From positions 1-15,139 of the forward strand of contig SLSB01000088.1 of NCBI GenBank assembly GCA_007130675.1: DNA of 15,139 nucleotides, read 5' to 3'. Every line of letters begins with the position of its first letter. Within the stretch, counting starts at the first letter, position 1. The translations under genes were made by a program, and so were the position numbers. Below the pieces are notes generated by a model. That model was not told the origin of the DNA. It worked only from the letters and a program-made list of their open reading frames with translations, and made no database searches. This stretch comes from Candidatus Hydrogenedentota bacterium. GTDB taxonomy: Bacteria; Hydrogenedentota; Hydrogenedentia; Hydrogenedentales; SLHB01. Below are positions 6,688-13,961 of the stretch, piece after piece.

Positions 6688-7983
6688 ATGAGTGGCAGAA
6701 TTTCTCGCAGGCGTTTCTTGGGGGCCTCGGCCGCCATGGTGGCGGGCCCCGCCATCATGGCACGCGGAACAACCGATGGCCCGGACCGCGCCGAGCCGAG
6801 CAACCGCATTGTCATGGGGGCTGTCGGCCTCGGGTGGCAGGGTCCCGCGAATCTGAGGCAGTTCCTCGCGAACAGCGAGGTGCAGGTCGTGGCGGTCTGC
6901 GATGTGGACCAAAACCATCTCATGCAGACCAAGAGGATGGTCGACAATGCTTATGGCAACACGGATTGCGCCACGTACAACAACTTTGAGGAAATGTATG
7001 CGCGGGGCGACCTCGATGCGGTAAGCATCGCGCTGCCCGATCACTGGCACGCGATTCCCGTCATCGCCGCCGCTGATGCCGGGCTCGATATCTACGGCGA
7101 AAAACCCTTATCGCACAAGCTCGCCGAGGGCCGGGCCATGTGCGAGGCCGTTGCGCGCAACAACCGCATCTGGCAGACCGGAAGTTGGCAACGCAGCGTC
7201 GATAATTTTCGTCATGCCGCCGAGCTGGTGCGCAACGGCCGCATTGGCAAGGTAAACTACATCGAGGTCGGCCTAGGGCGAGGCCACACCGATTACGCCG
7301 AAACCGTCGACCAGACGGAATTCGGTCCGCACCCGCCTGAACTCGATTACGACCGCTGGCTCGGACCCGCCCCCGAGGCGCCGTATTGTCCCGCGCGGGT
7401 ACACAAGAATTGGCGCTGGATTATGGATTACGGCGGAGGCCGCATCATGGACTGGGTCGGCCATCACCTCGACATCGCCCATTGGGGCATGGGCCTCGAT
7501 CTCACCGGCCCCGTCACTGTTCAAGGCACCGCGGTCATTCCCAGCGGCCAGCTATGGGATGCACCCACCGAGTACGACTGCACCTGCACCTACGCAAGCG
7601 GACTCGAGGTGAAGATCAACAGCGAATTCCGCGGCGGCACGAGATGGGTCGGCGAGTACGGCTCGATCTATGTCTCGCGCAGAAGGACCGAAGCCGAACC
7701 CAGCGAAGTGCTCGAGGAAGTCATCGGCGACGACGAAATCCGACTCTACCACAGCCGGGACCATTACAAGAACTTCATCGACTGCGTCAAGAGCCGCGAA
7801 GAAACCATCACACCCTGCGAAGTGGCTCACCGGTCCGCGTCGGTCGGACACCTGTGCCTCATTGGGATCTACACCGGCCGAAAGATCACATGGAATCCCG
7901 ACAATGAGACGATCATTGACGATCCAGGCGCTTCCGAGATGCTATCGCCGAATTATCGCGCGCCTTGGGAACTCCCTGCCTGA
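6688..7983 (+). CDS. Tat-exported Gfo/Idh/MocA family oxidoreductase
   Basis: This 431-residue NAD(P)-dependent sugar or inositol dehydrogenase-like protein begins with a twin-arginine signal (SRRRFLGASAAM at residues 6-17). The Rossmann domain follows, with a glycine-rich turn GAVGLGWQG (44-52), acid-ended strand VVAVCDVD (67-74), LPDHWHA (117-122) and the family's GEKPLSH (137-143). The C-terminal catalytic/oligomerisation domain carries GGGRIMDWVGHHLDIAHW (249-266), with candidate catalytic D255, H259/H260 and H265. Tat export fits a cofactor bound before export, as in glucose-fructose oxidoreductase. Length is usual for the secreted subgroup common in Planctomycetota and relatives. The ATG at 6688 puts RRRFL in the expected place; AAGG lies about 10 bases upstream. 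It appears monocistronic. Substrate cannot be read from sequence. Confidence 0.93.
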   Translation: MSGRISRRRFLGASAAMVAGPAIMARGTTDGPDRAEPSNRIVMGAVGLGWQGPANLRQFLANSEVQVVAVCDVDQNHLMQTKRMVDNAYGNTDCATYNNFEEMYARGDLDAVSIALPDHWHAIPVIAAADAGLDIYGEKPLSHKLAEGRAMCEAVARNNRIWQTGSWQRSVDNFRHAAELVRNGRIGKVNYIEVGLGRGHTDYAETVDQTEFGPHPPELDYDRWLGPAPEAPYCPARVHKNWRWIMDYGGGRIMDWVGHHLDIAHWGMGLDLTGPVTVQGTAVIPSGQLWDAPTEYDCTCTYASGLEVKINSEFRGGTRWVGEYGSIYVSRRRTEAEPSEVLEEVIGDDEIRLYHSRDHYKNFIDCVKSREETITPCEVAHRSASVGHLCLIGIYTGRKITWNPDNETIIDDPGASEMLSPNYRAPWELPA

Positions 7984-7987
7984 TTGC

Positions 7988-8003
7988 CAGGCCCCCTGTT
8001 TTT
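7988..8003 (+). terminator. Weak candidate terminator after the oxidoreductase gene
   Basis: CAGG (7988-7991) and CCTG (7995-7998) form a four-base stem followed directly by TTTTT (7999-8003). It is placed five bases after the stop codon. The stem is very short, so termination would be inefficient at best. Confidence 0.3.
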
Positions 8004-8028
8004 ACATAAGACCCTTAAAGTAAACACG

Positions 8029-8038
8029 TTACCGGTAA
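8029..8038. promoter_or_regulatory. Palindrome TTACCGGTAA upstream of the pseudopilin promoter
   Basis: A perfect 10-bp palindrome with a central CG step lies 27 bases upstream of the proposed -35 box of the pseudopilin gene. An overlapping imperfect dyad, GTAA-acacg-TTAC, starts at 8020. Symmetric sites centred on CG are typical of LacI-type regulators, but no such regulator gene is in this window. Confidence 0.3.
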
Positions 8039-8064
8039 ATAGCCTCGGTCTCTTCGAAATGCCG

Positions 8065-8094
8065 TTGGCGGTTTTCCCAACCCTATGCTATACT
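8065..8094 (+). promoter_or_regulatory. Candidate sigma70 promoter for the pseudopilin gene
   Basis: TTGGCG (8065-8070) and TATACT (8089-8094) are separated by 18 bases. The -10 box is close to consensus. Transcription would start near 8101, giving a leader of about 113 bases to the ATG at 8214. Confidence 0.55.
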
Positions 8095-8115
8095 AGGGAT
8101 TGAAGGGGAAAAGCC

Positions 8116-8143
8116 CATCTGTGGCCGAAGGCCACCGGGGATG
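8116..8143 (+). promoter_or_regulatory. Leader hairpin in the 5' untranslated region of the pseudopilin gene
   Basis: GTGGCC (8121-8126) pairs exactly with GGCCAC (8130-8135) around a GAA loop, and CATCT (8116-8120) can pair with GGATG (8139-8143) below it, leaving a 3-base bulge CGG. The element sits about 15 bases from the predicted transcript start. It matches no riboswitch I recognise; it might be a 5' stabiliser. Confidence 0.4.
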
Positions 8144-8213
8144 AATAGAAGCAGCCCATTTTCGTCTGCATCAACGAATGTAGCTGCGACGGATCAAGAT
8201 GGAGACCGGAAAT

Positions 8214-9107
8214 ATGCGAAACCGAGGCATGTCCTTGTTAGAATTGCTCGTCGTTTTGGCGATTCTGATACTTTTTGTAGCCATTCTGCTGCCTGCATTT
8301 GCCAATGCGAGAGGCATACCCGCACGACACAAATGTGCCGCGAACCTCAAGCAGTTGGGCTTGGCCAGCACCATGTTCGCCCGTGAAGATCCCCAGGGAT
8401 TGTATCCCACCCTATACGCCGCCCAAACGCCCTTCGTAAACGCCGAAGGCGCGACAGCAGACCACAGCGACTTTCTGGTGATGCCCAGCCTCGACCCCAG
8501 CGACCTGTACCCGGACTACGTGATCGATCCTGCGGCGTTTGTATGCCCGAGCCTGCCCGACCATTCCACCTTCGACGGGCGTTTCGACGCCGTGGCCGAT
8601 GCGCACGGCCGTTTGCTTGATGACCGCGGCCTTGGGCTTGCCGCGAAGAGCTATATGTATCTCGGCTGGGCCCTCGATCGGATCACACCGGACGACTCTC
8701 ACGAATCTCTGGCAATCCTTGGCAGTGCGCAAGAGCTGACTGCACCCGCACAACTGGTCTTGGGCGTTGGGCCTGTCTTGGATGAATTGAAGCGCACCGA
8801 GAACCCCGAATTGGCCCAAATGGACATACCCGTGCCCGGCGGCCTGGGCACTGGCGGAGGCACGGTGATTCACCGTCTGCGCGAAGGCATCGAGCGCTTT
8901 GGCGTAACCGACATTAACAACACCGCGCCAGCGGCAAGAGCCGAAGCCGCCATCTGGGTACTGGCTGACCGGGTGCGAGCGCCACAGAAGGGTTCAAAAA
9001 GCGGCGCCAATGTGTTGTTCCTGGATGGGCATGTCGAGTTCGTGCCGTATGAGGCCAAAGCGCCGGTTACCCGCGGCATGGCGGACTTTCTGGACGCACT
9101 GCAATAG
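8214..9107 (+). CDS. Type II secretion/pilus-type pseudopilin, large Planctomycetota-like subtype
   Basis: This 297-residue protein starts with a type IV prepilin leader: MRNRG then MSLLELLVVLAI, with prepilin peptidase cleavage expected after Gly5 and the conserved Glu at +5 of the mature protein, followed by a hydrophobic helix to about residue 28. The long soluble domain has RHKCAANLKQLGLA after the helix and NVLFLDGHVEFVPY near residues 266-279, the FLDGH-type motif seen near the C terminus of the large prepilin-like (DUF1559-like) proteins expanded in Planctomycetota and Lentisphaerota. Two cysteines (about 40 and 110) may form a disulfide. The ATG at 8214 has GGAG nine bases upstream and a standard five-residue leader; an in-frame ATG at 8199 is an alternative. 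The gene has its own promoter and strong terminator, so it is likely monocistronic and well expressed. Partners are unknown. Confidence 0.85.
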   Translation: MRNRGMSLLELLVVLAILILFVAILLPAFANARGIPARHKCAANLKQLGLASTMFAREDPQGLYPTLYAAQTPFVNAEGATADHSDFLVMPSLDPSDLYPDYVIDPAAFVCPSLPDHSTFDGRFDAVADAHGRLLDDRGLGLAAKSYMYLGWALDRITPDDSHESLAILGSAQELTAPAQLVLGVGPVLDELKRTENPELAQMDIPVPGGLGTGGGTVIHRLREGIERFGVTDINNTAPAARAEAAIWVLADRVRAPQKGSKSGANVLFLDGHVEFVPYEAKAPVTRGMADFLDALQ

Positions 9108-9122
9108 TCTACAAGAAGCTGT

Positions 9123-9159
9123 AACACCTCCTCCGAATACGTTCGGAGGAGGTGTTTTT
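9123..9159 (+). terminator. Strong intrinsic terminator after the pseudopilin gene
   Basis: ACACCTCCTCCGAA (9124-9137) pairs perfectly with TTCGGAGGAGGTGT (9142-9155) around TACG, extended by A9123-T9156, and is followed by a run of Ts to 9159. A 15-bp stem with a T-tract 16 bases after the stop codon is a textbook intrinsic terminator. Confidence 0.95.
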
Positions 9160-9227
9160 GTTGGATAAGCCGCACACACGCCGAGGCACCTGCGCTTGCC
9201 GCCAAAGGCGGATAAAGCGCCGCAAGT

Positions 9228-9256
9228 TTGCCTTTGCGCGCATGAGTGCGTATCGT
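9228..9256 (+). promoter_or_regulatory. Possible promoter for the cysteine-cluster gene
   Basis: TTGCCT (9228-9233) and TATCGT (9251-9256) are 17 bases apart. Transcription would begin around 9263, two bases before the ATG at 9265, i.e. an almost leaderless message, which fits the absence of a Shine-Dalgarno there. The boxes are only moderate matches. Confidence 0.3.
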
Positions 9257-9264
9257 ATGCCCGC

Positions 9265-9822
9265 ATGGGACGCAAAACAGTTCGATTCAGATGTCACAGT
9301 TGTGGGCACTGCTGCACCGATGTGGTCTGCCTGCCAACGCCATGGGACGTGATACGCATCGTGCGAAACACGGGGAAATTGCCCAGCCAGTTTCTCGAGT
9401 TTCTCGGGCCGGACGAAATCAGCGAGGTCGACGACAACGACCCTACCTGGCTGGTGTGCGGCACAAAACGCTATCTCATGGCGCTGAAACGAGGTAAACG
9501 CGGCTGCTATTTCCTGAACAAAAGGACCAAGTTCTGCAAGATCTATGAACACCGACCGATCCTGTGCCGCCTGTATCCGTTCAAAGTGCAGGAGACCCGC
9601 AAAGGCAAGTTCAACGGGTTCACCCTGCACAAAGATGTGGGTTGTCCGCGGCATCGCGACGGCGAGGTCGAAACCAAACCGCTGCACAGACTTTACCGGC
9701 AGGATTGCGGCAATCAAAGGGATTACGAAGATCTGGTGCGCGCGTTCAATAAACGCGAGTACCCCGGTAAGAAACCGTCGGATTTCATTAAGCTGTTTGT
9801 CGAGGTAAAATGCACGCGCTAG
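9265..9822 (+). CDS. YkgJ-type zinc/iron-chelating cysteine-cluster protein
   Basis: This 185-residue soluble protein opens with FRCHSCGHCC (C10-x2-C13-x2-C16-C17), followed by C22, C65, C81, GCYFLNKRTKFCKIYEHRPILC (C91, C101), LYPF, and GCPRH (C127). The cluster plus the FC.IY..RP..CR.YPF signature is that of the YkgJ (CxxCxxCC) family, assumed to bind zinc or an iron-sulfur centre; cellular role is unknown for most members. I chose ATG 9265 because homologues begin just before the first cysteine motif; a TTG at 9196 in frame would add 23 residues, three of them cysteines. No Shine-Dalgarno precedes either start. The 3' end overlaps the glycosyltransferase-methyltransferase gene by 13 bases, so the two are probably one operon. 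The YkgJ assignment is good; the function is open. Confidence 0.82.
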   Translation: MGRKTVRFRCHSCGHCCTDVVCLPTPWDVIRIVRNTGKLPSQFLEFLGPDEISEVDDNDPTWLVCGTKRYLMALKRGKRGCYFLNKRTKFCKIYEHRPILCRLYPFKVQETRKGKFNGFTLHKDVGCPRHRDGEVETKPLHRLYRQDCGNQRDYEDLVRAFNKREYPGKKPSDFIKLFVEVKCTR

Positions 9823-11120
9823 ACCTGACCATCGCATGCAGCGGCGCATCGCCTGAGGAGACCACCGCCGCACTGTCGAGCATTGCCCCGCTGCTGCACG
9901 AGTGCCGGGTCGCGGCCGAGTTCCTCATCATCACCGACGCTGTTGATGCGCAATTCCCCGCCGAAGTGGGCGGCATTCCCGTGCGGCTGGCCCACTGCGA
10001 GCGCACAACCTGTGGCGAGACCTTGCGCACCGCCGTCCGCGAGACCTCGGGGCGATGGCTCCTCACCCTCGAAAACCCAAGCCCTCACGACGCATCGCTG
10101 GTGTTCGCGTTCTGCCAGCGCCGCGACCGCGAAGATTTGATAATCGCCTCGCGCTATGCCAACGGCGGCGCATATACCATGCCTTGGTTTCGCGCTATTG
10201 TCAGCCGCTCGCTCAACTGGATGTACCGAAAGGCCTTGTCGCTGCCCATTCGCGACCTTTCTTCGGGAAGGCGCATGTACCGCACAAGTATGCTCCGGCG
10301 CGTCGCCATCGAAGGAGAAGACTACGACGTCTTGATGGAAATTCTGCTGCGCTTTATGGCAAAAGGCGGCAGCGTCGGCGAGCTTCCGTTTCATTTTGAG
10401 TCAAAGCAGTACCGACAGGAACGCGGGACGACTTTCCGCCTGTTCCGAAGCTGCCTGGGAACCCTCAAACGCATGCATGCGTTGCGCAACAGCATCGGCT
10501 TTCCGGACTACGATTACAGGGCGTTCGACAGCCGCATCTGGCTCCAGCGCTATTGGCAGCGCAAACGTTTCCAGATCATCCATCGCTTCACCGACAGCCC
10601 TGGACACATCCTCGACATTGGCTGCGGTTCGAGCCGCATCATTACCACCCGCCCCGAAATGTTTGGGCTCGATATCAACATCAGCCGGTTGCGATTCCTG
10701 CGCGACAAGGCGCCGCGCCGCCTCCAGGCAACCGCCGGCGCGTTGCCGTTCGCCGATGAGCAATTCGACATCGTGGTCAGTTCGCAGGTCATCGAACACA
10801 CCGCCGAGTTGAATTGCATCCAGGAAGCCGCTCGCGTATGCCGTACCGGCGGCGTCTTGGTCATCGGAACGCCCGACTACGCAACATTCTGGTGGCCCGT
10901 CACCGAGCGTCTCTACGGGCTTGCACGCCCCTCCGCATACGCCGATGAACACATCATGCACTACACACGCCAATCATTGGCCCGCGAGATGGAGCGCTGC
11001 GGGTGCGAAATCGAAGAGTGCCGCTATGTCGGGGGCGGAGAACTTATCGCCAAAGCGATCAAACGCCGCCACCTCCCCGAGGGCCTGGGGCCGTCCGAAC
11101 TGCGCCTGAATCAGGACTGA
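9810..11120 (+). CDS. Bifunctional glycosyltransferase family 2 / class I SAM-dependent methyltransferase
   Basis: This 436-residue fusion has two domains. Residues 1-225 resemble DPM1-like GT2 enzymes: EFLIITDAVDA (37-47) at the place of the usual VVDDGS, GRWLLTLENPSPHD (81-94) at the place of the DxD strand, then SRYANGGAYTMPWFRAIVS (114-132) and LPIRDLSSGRRMYRTSML (145-162), which match the C-terminal half of DPM-type GT2 domains well. Residues 240-420 are a class I methyltransferase: ILDIGCGSSRII (267-278, SAM-binding motif I), FGLDIN (D288), ALPFADEQFDIVVSSQVIEH (311-330) and GGVLVIGTPDYA. No membrane segments are seen. Substrate is probably a lipid- or polymer-linked sugar, which is inference. 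The acidic GT motifs are weakened, so the GT half may be degenerate. It overlaps the YkgJ gene by 13 bases. Confidence 0.85.
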   Translation: MHALDLTIACSGASPEETTAALSSIAPLLHECRVAAEFLIITDAVDAQFPAEVGGIPVRLAHCERTTCGETLRTAVRETSGRWLLTLENPSPHDASLVFAFCQRRDREDLIIASRYANGGAYTMPWFRAIVSRSLNWMYRKALSLPIRDLSSGRRMYRTSMLRRVAIEGEDYDVLMEILLRFMAKGGSVGELPFHFESKQYRQERGTTFRLFRSCLGTLKRMHALRNSIGFPDYDYRAFDSRIWLQRYWQRKRFQIIHRFTDSPGHILDIGCGSSRIITTRPEMFGLDINISRLRFLRDKAPRRLQATAGALPFADEQFDIVVSSQVIEHTAELNCIQEAARVCRTGGVLVIGTPDYATFWWPVTERLYGLARPSAYADEHIMHYTRQSLAREMERCGCEIEECRYVGGGELIAKAIKRRHLPEGLGPSELRLNQD

Positions 11121-11259
11121 CAGTGCCCCCGGCATGCAACTTCTCAGCTACGGTGCTCTTCTTGAACATCGGGAATGGCGGCTACAAAATATGCTATTTT
11201 CTCTTGCCTAAAATGCTTTTTCTGCTAAAAACAAGCTATGCACTTCGGGCAATTCGGCG
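11121..11259 (+). other. AT-rich upstream region before the M23/bactofilin promoter
   Basis: Together with the promoter and leader this makes a 308-base gap without a gene. The stretch 11181-11240 is markedly AT-rich against GC-rich surroundings and contains an exact inverted repeat AAAATA-TGC-TATTTT (11186-11200) plus several spaced ATGCT/TGCT strings. No convincing terminator for the fusion gene is seen. The region could act as an upstream activating or curved-DNA element. Confidence 0.4.
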
Positions 11260-11288
11260 TTGACTTCCCCCGGGCGGCGTGCTATAGT
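11260..11288 (+). promoter_or_regulatory. Strong sigma70-type promoter for the M23/bactofilin operon
   Basis: TTGACT (11260-11265) and TATAGT (11283-11288) each match consensus at five of six positions and are separated by the ideal 17 bases. The start point would lie near 11295, giving a leader of about 134 bases. Confidence 0.75.
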
Positions 11289-11294
11289 CGCGAG

Positions 11295-11428
11295 TAATAG
11301 TGGGAACCGAAAGCCAACAGTAGGGATTAAGTTGGGGAGTTGCGCGGGGACGCAAACGGGGAGCCTCCGTACCCTCGCTTGATGATGCAAAGAATACACC
11401 TTTTTACATTAGCGGGAGTCCGAACCAT
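11295..11428 (+). promoter_or_regulatory. Structured mRNA leader of the M23/bactofilin operon
   Basis: Three successive hairpins can form: CCAAC (11314-11318) with GTTGG (11331-11335); TTGCG (11340-11344) with CGCAA (11351-11355); and ACGGGG (11356-11361) with CTCCGT (11365-11370), one G-T pair included, around AGC. Hairpins two and three abut directly. The leader contains GGGACGCAAA (11347-11356 region), a string also seen in c-di-GMP-I riboswitches, but the surrounding helices do not fit that class. A GGGAG precedes the ATG by 10 bases. Regulatory role is inference. Confidence 0.4.
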
Positions 11429-12427
11429 ATGATGAAGTGGACTGTGATGATGATCCCCCAAGGCACGGGGACCACACGAAATCTGAGCCTCTCTTCCCTT
11501 CATATCTGGCTGACCGTCACAAGCTTTTGCGTTCTGGCGTTCACCTCCACATTCACATTGCAATTGTACCGCCATTCGAGAACCCAGGTGCATGAACTCG
11601 AGCGCACTGCCTTCCAGCTCCAAACCGCCCGAGGACCTGTCCACCGTATCGAAGGTATCTCGCCCGATGAACTGACCGCCATCGAAACAAGGTACCGCGA
11701 AGAGTACAGACAGAGCATCGATTCCATTACAAGCAAACTGAACCGCTTATATGAATTAGAATCCCAGATCCGTCAAGTCCATGATTTGCCCGCCAAGGTC
11801 CGATCGTCGGCCGACTACATCCGCGATGGCGTGGGCGGCGTAGGCGGTCCGCCTTCCGACTTGAGCGAAATGATGACTTCGGGACGGGATGAACTCATGC
11901 GTCCCTCCAATTGGATTTACGGGTTGTCTGAACCCTCCGCGGATTTGATTATCCAAGAGATCAACCTTCGCGCGGAAAGTCTCGAGGAACTGCTGGTTGC
12001 CACAGCTGAAAAGCGTGAGCGCATTGCCAGCACCCCCAACATACTCCCCACGTTAGATGCGCGCCGGCGCATCACATCGCGCTTTGGAAATCGACGTGAC
12101 CCCTTCTCAAGGCGCATCCAGTTCCATTCCGGCCTCGATATTTCGGCAACGCCCCGTTCGCCCGTCCTCGCCACGGCAAAGGGGACGGTGGTTAAGTCCG
12201 AATACGACGGTCATCTCGGCAATGTTATCGAGATTGACCACGGATACGGGTTCTTGACCCTCTACGGCCACCTCGAAAAACGCCTCGTGAATGTAGGCGA
12301 CGCGGTCGTGCGAGGCGATACAATCGGACTGCTCGGCACAACCGGCCGCAGCACCGGCTACCATGTTCATTACGAAGTCCACAAAAACGGGAAGAACATT
12401 GATCCCGAAACTACTCTGGTTAACTGA
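11429..12427 (+). CDS. M23 (LytM) family peptidoglycan endopeptidase, membrane-anchored
   Basis: This 332-residue protein likely cuts peptide cross-links in the cell wall. A short cytoplasmic N terminus precedes one membrane segment (about residues 23-46), then a helical/coiled stretch (50-125 and 170-205) places the catalytic domain in the periplasm. The C-terminal LytM domain (about 207-330) has all zinc-site motifs: HSGLD (H233, D237), LYGHLEK (H281) and HVHYEV (H312, H314), so activity is expected. The start at ATG 11429 follows GGGAG at 10 bases; a second ATG abuts it. The bactofilin gene begins three bases after the stop. M23 peptidases next to bactofilins shape cells in several bacteria (for example Helicobacter Csd1/CcmA), so a morphogenesis role is likely here. 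A strong promoter and structured leader precede it. Confidence 0.93.
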   Translation: MMKWTVMMIPQGTGTTRNLSLSSLHIWLTVTSFCVLAFTSTFTLQLYRHSRTQVHELERTAFQLQTARGPVHRIEGISPDELTAIETRYREEYRQSIDSITSKLNRLYELESQIRQVHDLPAKVRSSADYIRDGVGGVGGPPSDLSEMMTSGRDELMRPSNWIYGLSEPSADLIIQEINLRAESLEELLVATAEKRERIASTPNILPTLDARRRITSRFGNRRDPFSRRIQFHSGLDISATPRSPVLATAKGTVVKSEYDGHLGNVIEIDHGYGFLTLYGHLEKRLVNVGDAVVRGDTIGLLGTTGRSTGYHVHYEVHKNGKNIDPETTLVN

Positions 12428-12430
12428 AAA

Positions 12431-12853
12431 ATGTTAGATTCCGCAAAGAAAAGAGCCTACAACGAAGCCAACGTCGTCACCATCATCGGCCAAGGCACCA
12501 CCATCACCGGCGAACTCAAGTCAAAGGGAACAGTGCGGATCGAAGGCATGGTGTCCGGGCGCATTCACTGCGATGACACCATCGTCGTCCAGGAAACCGG
12601 TCGCGTCAAAGCCGACTTGGTGGGCGGGCAGATCATCATCAGCGGAGAGGTCGAAGGCAATGTCTTCGCCCACGACCGCCTCGAGGTCACCGCGAAAGGC
12701 AAACTCATCGGCGATATCACCGCCCCGAAGATCGCCATTGCCGAAGGCGTGTTGTTCGAGGGCAAATGCCAGATGAAACCCCCGGGACAGCTTAAGCCGC
12801 CCACGGAAGACAAGCCCCTTTCCGAGGAACAGGCGTCCGCCGCGAAGAAGTGA
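12431..12853 (+). CDS. Bactofilin (polymer-forming cytoskeletal protein)
   Basis: This 140-residue protein is a bactofilin (formerly DUF583), which forms filaments through a right-handed beta-helix. The repeated turns are easy to see: NVVTIIGQGTTITGELKSKG, TVRIEGMVSGRI, TIVVQETGRVKADLVGG, QIIISGEVEGNV, RLEVTAKGKLIGDI, and KIAIAEGVLFEGKCQM, about residues 14-114. Short unstructured tails flank the core: a basic N terminus (SAKKRAYNEA) that may touch the membrane, and a proline/lysine-rich C terminus (PPGQLKPPTEDKP). The start is three bases after the M23 stop, implying translational coupling. The pair suggests that the filament positions the peptidase. Family and length are ordinary. Confidence 0.95.
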   Translation: MLDSAKKRAYNEANVVTIIGQGTTITGELKSKGTVRIEGMVSGRIHCDDTIVVQETGRVKADLVGGQIIISGEVEGNVFAHDRLEVTAKGKLIGDITAPKIAIAEGVLFEGKCQMKPPGQLKPPTEDKPLSEEQASAAKK

Positions 12854-12902
12854 CCTTGGCCTCAAACGCCGAACCTCTCAGGTAGTGGCGAGCCAGCGAC
12901 TG

Positions 12903-13961
12903 ATGACCAGCGAGTCCGCAAATGTTGCCATCGCCATGAGCGGGGGGGTGGATAGTTCCGTTGCGGCGTCCATCCTCAGCCGCGCAGGCCATGACGTGAC
13001 CGGCATGACCATGCGCATCTTTCCAGAGTGCGATGCCCCTAAGGCATCGAGCTCTATCGAGGAAGCCCGCCACATCGCCGCCCTCTTGGGCATTCCCCAT
13101 CACGTGGCCGAGTTGACCGAGCCGTTTCGGCGAGAGGTCGTGGATTATTTCGTTGCAGAATACCGGCGCGGGCGCACCCCAAACCCCTGTGTCCGATGCA
13201 ACCAGCGGATTAAATTCGCCGCACTATACGAGCAGGCCCGGGATCTCGGCGCAGAATACCTGGCCACAGGCCACTATGTGCGCGTGGTGCCCCGCGAGGG
13301 CCGTCTTGCCATCTGCCGCGCAGAATACCGCGAGAAGGACCAGAGCTACGTCCTCGCGGGCCTTACCCAAGAGCAGCTGCGCCACGTTCTCTTCCCGCTC
13401 GGAACGCAAGACAAGCAACAGACACGCGCCATGGCCAAAGCCCTGGGACTTGGGATAGCCGAAATACCCGAAAGCCAGGACATCTGCTTCCTCGAGGGTG
13501 GCAATTACCGCCGGTTTCTCCAAGAACATGGTCAATGCGGAACACCCGGACCCATTCTCTCGACCACGGGCAAGGTGCTGGGCATGCACACAGGCCTCAC
13601 TGACTACACCATCGGTCAGCGCAGAGGTTTGGGGATTTCCGCGCCAGAACCCTATTATGTCCTACGGCTCGACCCGGAGCGCAATGCCGTCATCGTGGGC
13701 CACCATCGCGAAACCTTCGCAAACAGGCTCGTCGCGCGCGATGTCGTCTGGGGAGGTCTCCCGCCACAATCCGAACCGTTCCCATGCGACATTCAGATCC
13801 GGTACAGGCACGACCCGGCGCCGTGCACAATCGAACCCGGACCGGACAGTTTTACAGCCATGTTTGATAGCCCACAGCGCGCCGTAACGCCCGGACAATG
13901 GGCCGTACTATACCGCAACGACATGGTGCTCGCCGCAGGGACCATCGATACATTTGCATGA
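12903..13961 (+). CDS. mnmA: tRNA-specific 2-thiouridylase MnmA
   Basis: MnmA installs the sulfur of 2-thiouridine at wobble position 34 of tRNA-Lys, -Glu and -Gln, using ATP and a relayed persulfide. The 352-residue reading has the PP-loop AMSGGVDSSVAAS (residues 11-23), the catalytic pair in TPNPCVRCNQRIKF (Cys96) and SQDICFLEGGNY (Cys195), LATGHYVR, KDQSYVLAGL, LFPLG, and the GMHTGLTDYTIGQRRGLGI element that starts the central domain; the C-terminal beta-barrel is complete. I chose ATG 12903 because it leaves the usual dozen residues before the PP-loop; an in-frame GTG at 12885 would add six and is equally long for the family. No strong Shine-Dalgarno is seen. It lies about 50 bases after the bactofilin gene and may be read through from that operon. 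Confidence 0.96.
   Translation: MTSESANVAIAMSGGVDSSVAASILSRAGHDVTGMTMRIFPECDAPKASSSIEEARHIAALLGIPHHVAELTEPFRREVVDYFVAEYRRGRTPNPCVRCNQRIKFAALYEQARDLGAEYLATGHYVRVVPREGRLAICRAEYREKDQSYVLAGLTQEQLRHVLFPLGTQDKQQTRAMAKALGLGIAEIPESQDICFLEGGNYRRFLQEHGQCGTPGPILSTTGKVLGMHTGLTDYTIGQRRGLGISAPEPYYVLRLDPERNAVIVGHHRETFANRLVARDVVWGGLPPQSEPFPCDIQIRYRHDPAPCTIEPGPDSFTAMFDSPQRAVTPGQWAVLYRNDMVLAAGTIDTFA

Noticed and set aside
11341..11390. c-di-GMP-I (GEMM) riboswitch suggested by GGGACGCAAA
   Set aside because: The upstream GNRA-capped helix and downstream receptor helix of that class are not in the right places; the shared string alone is too short.
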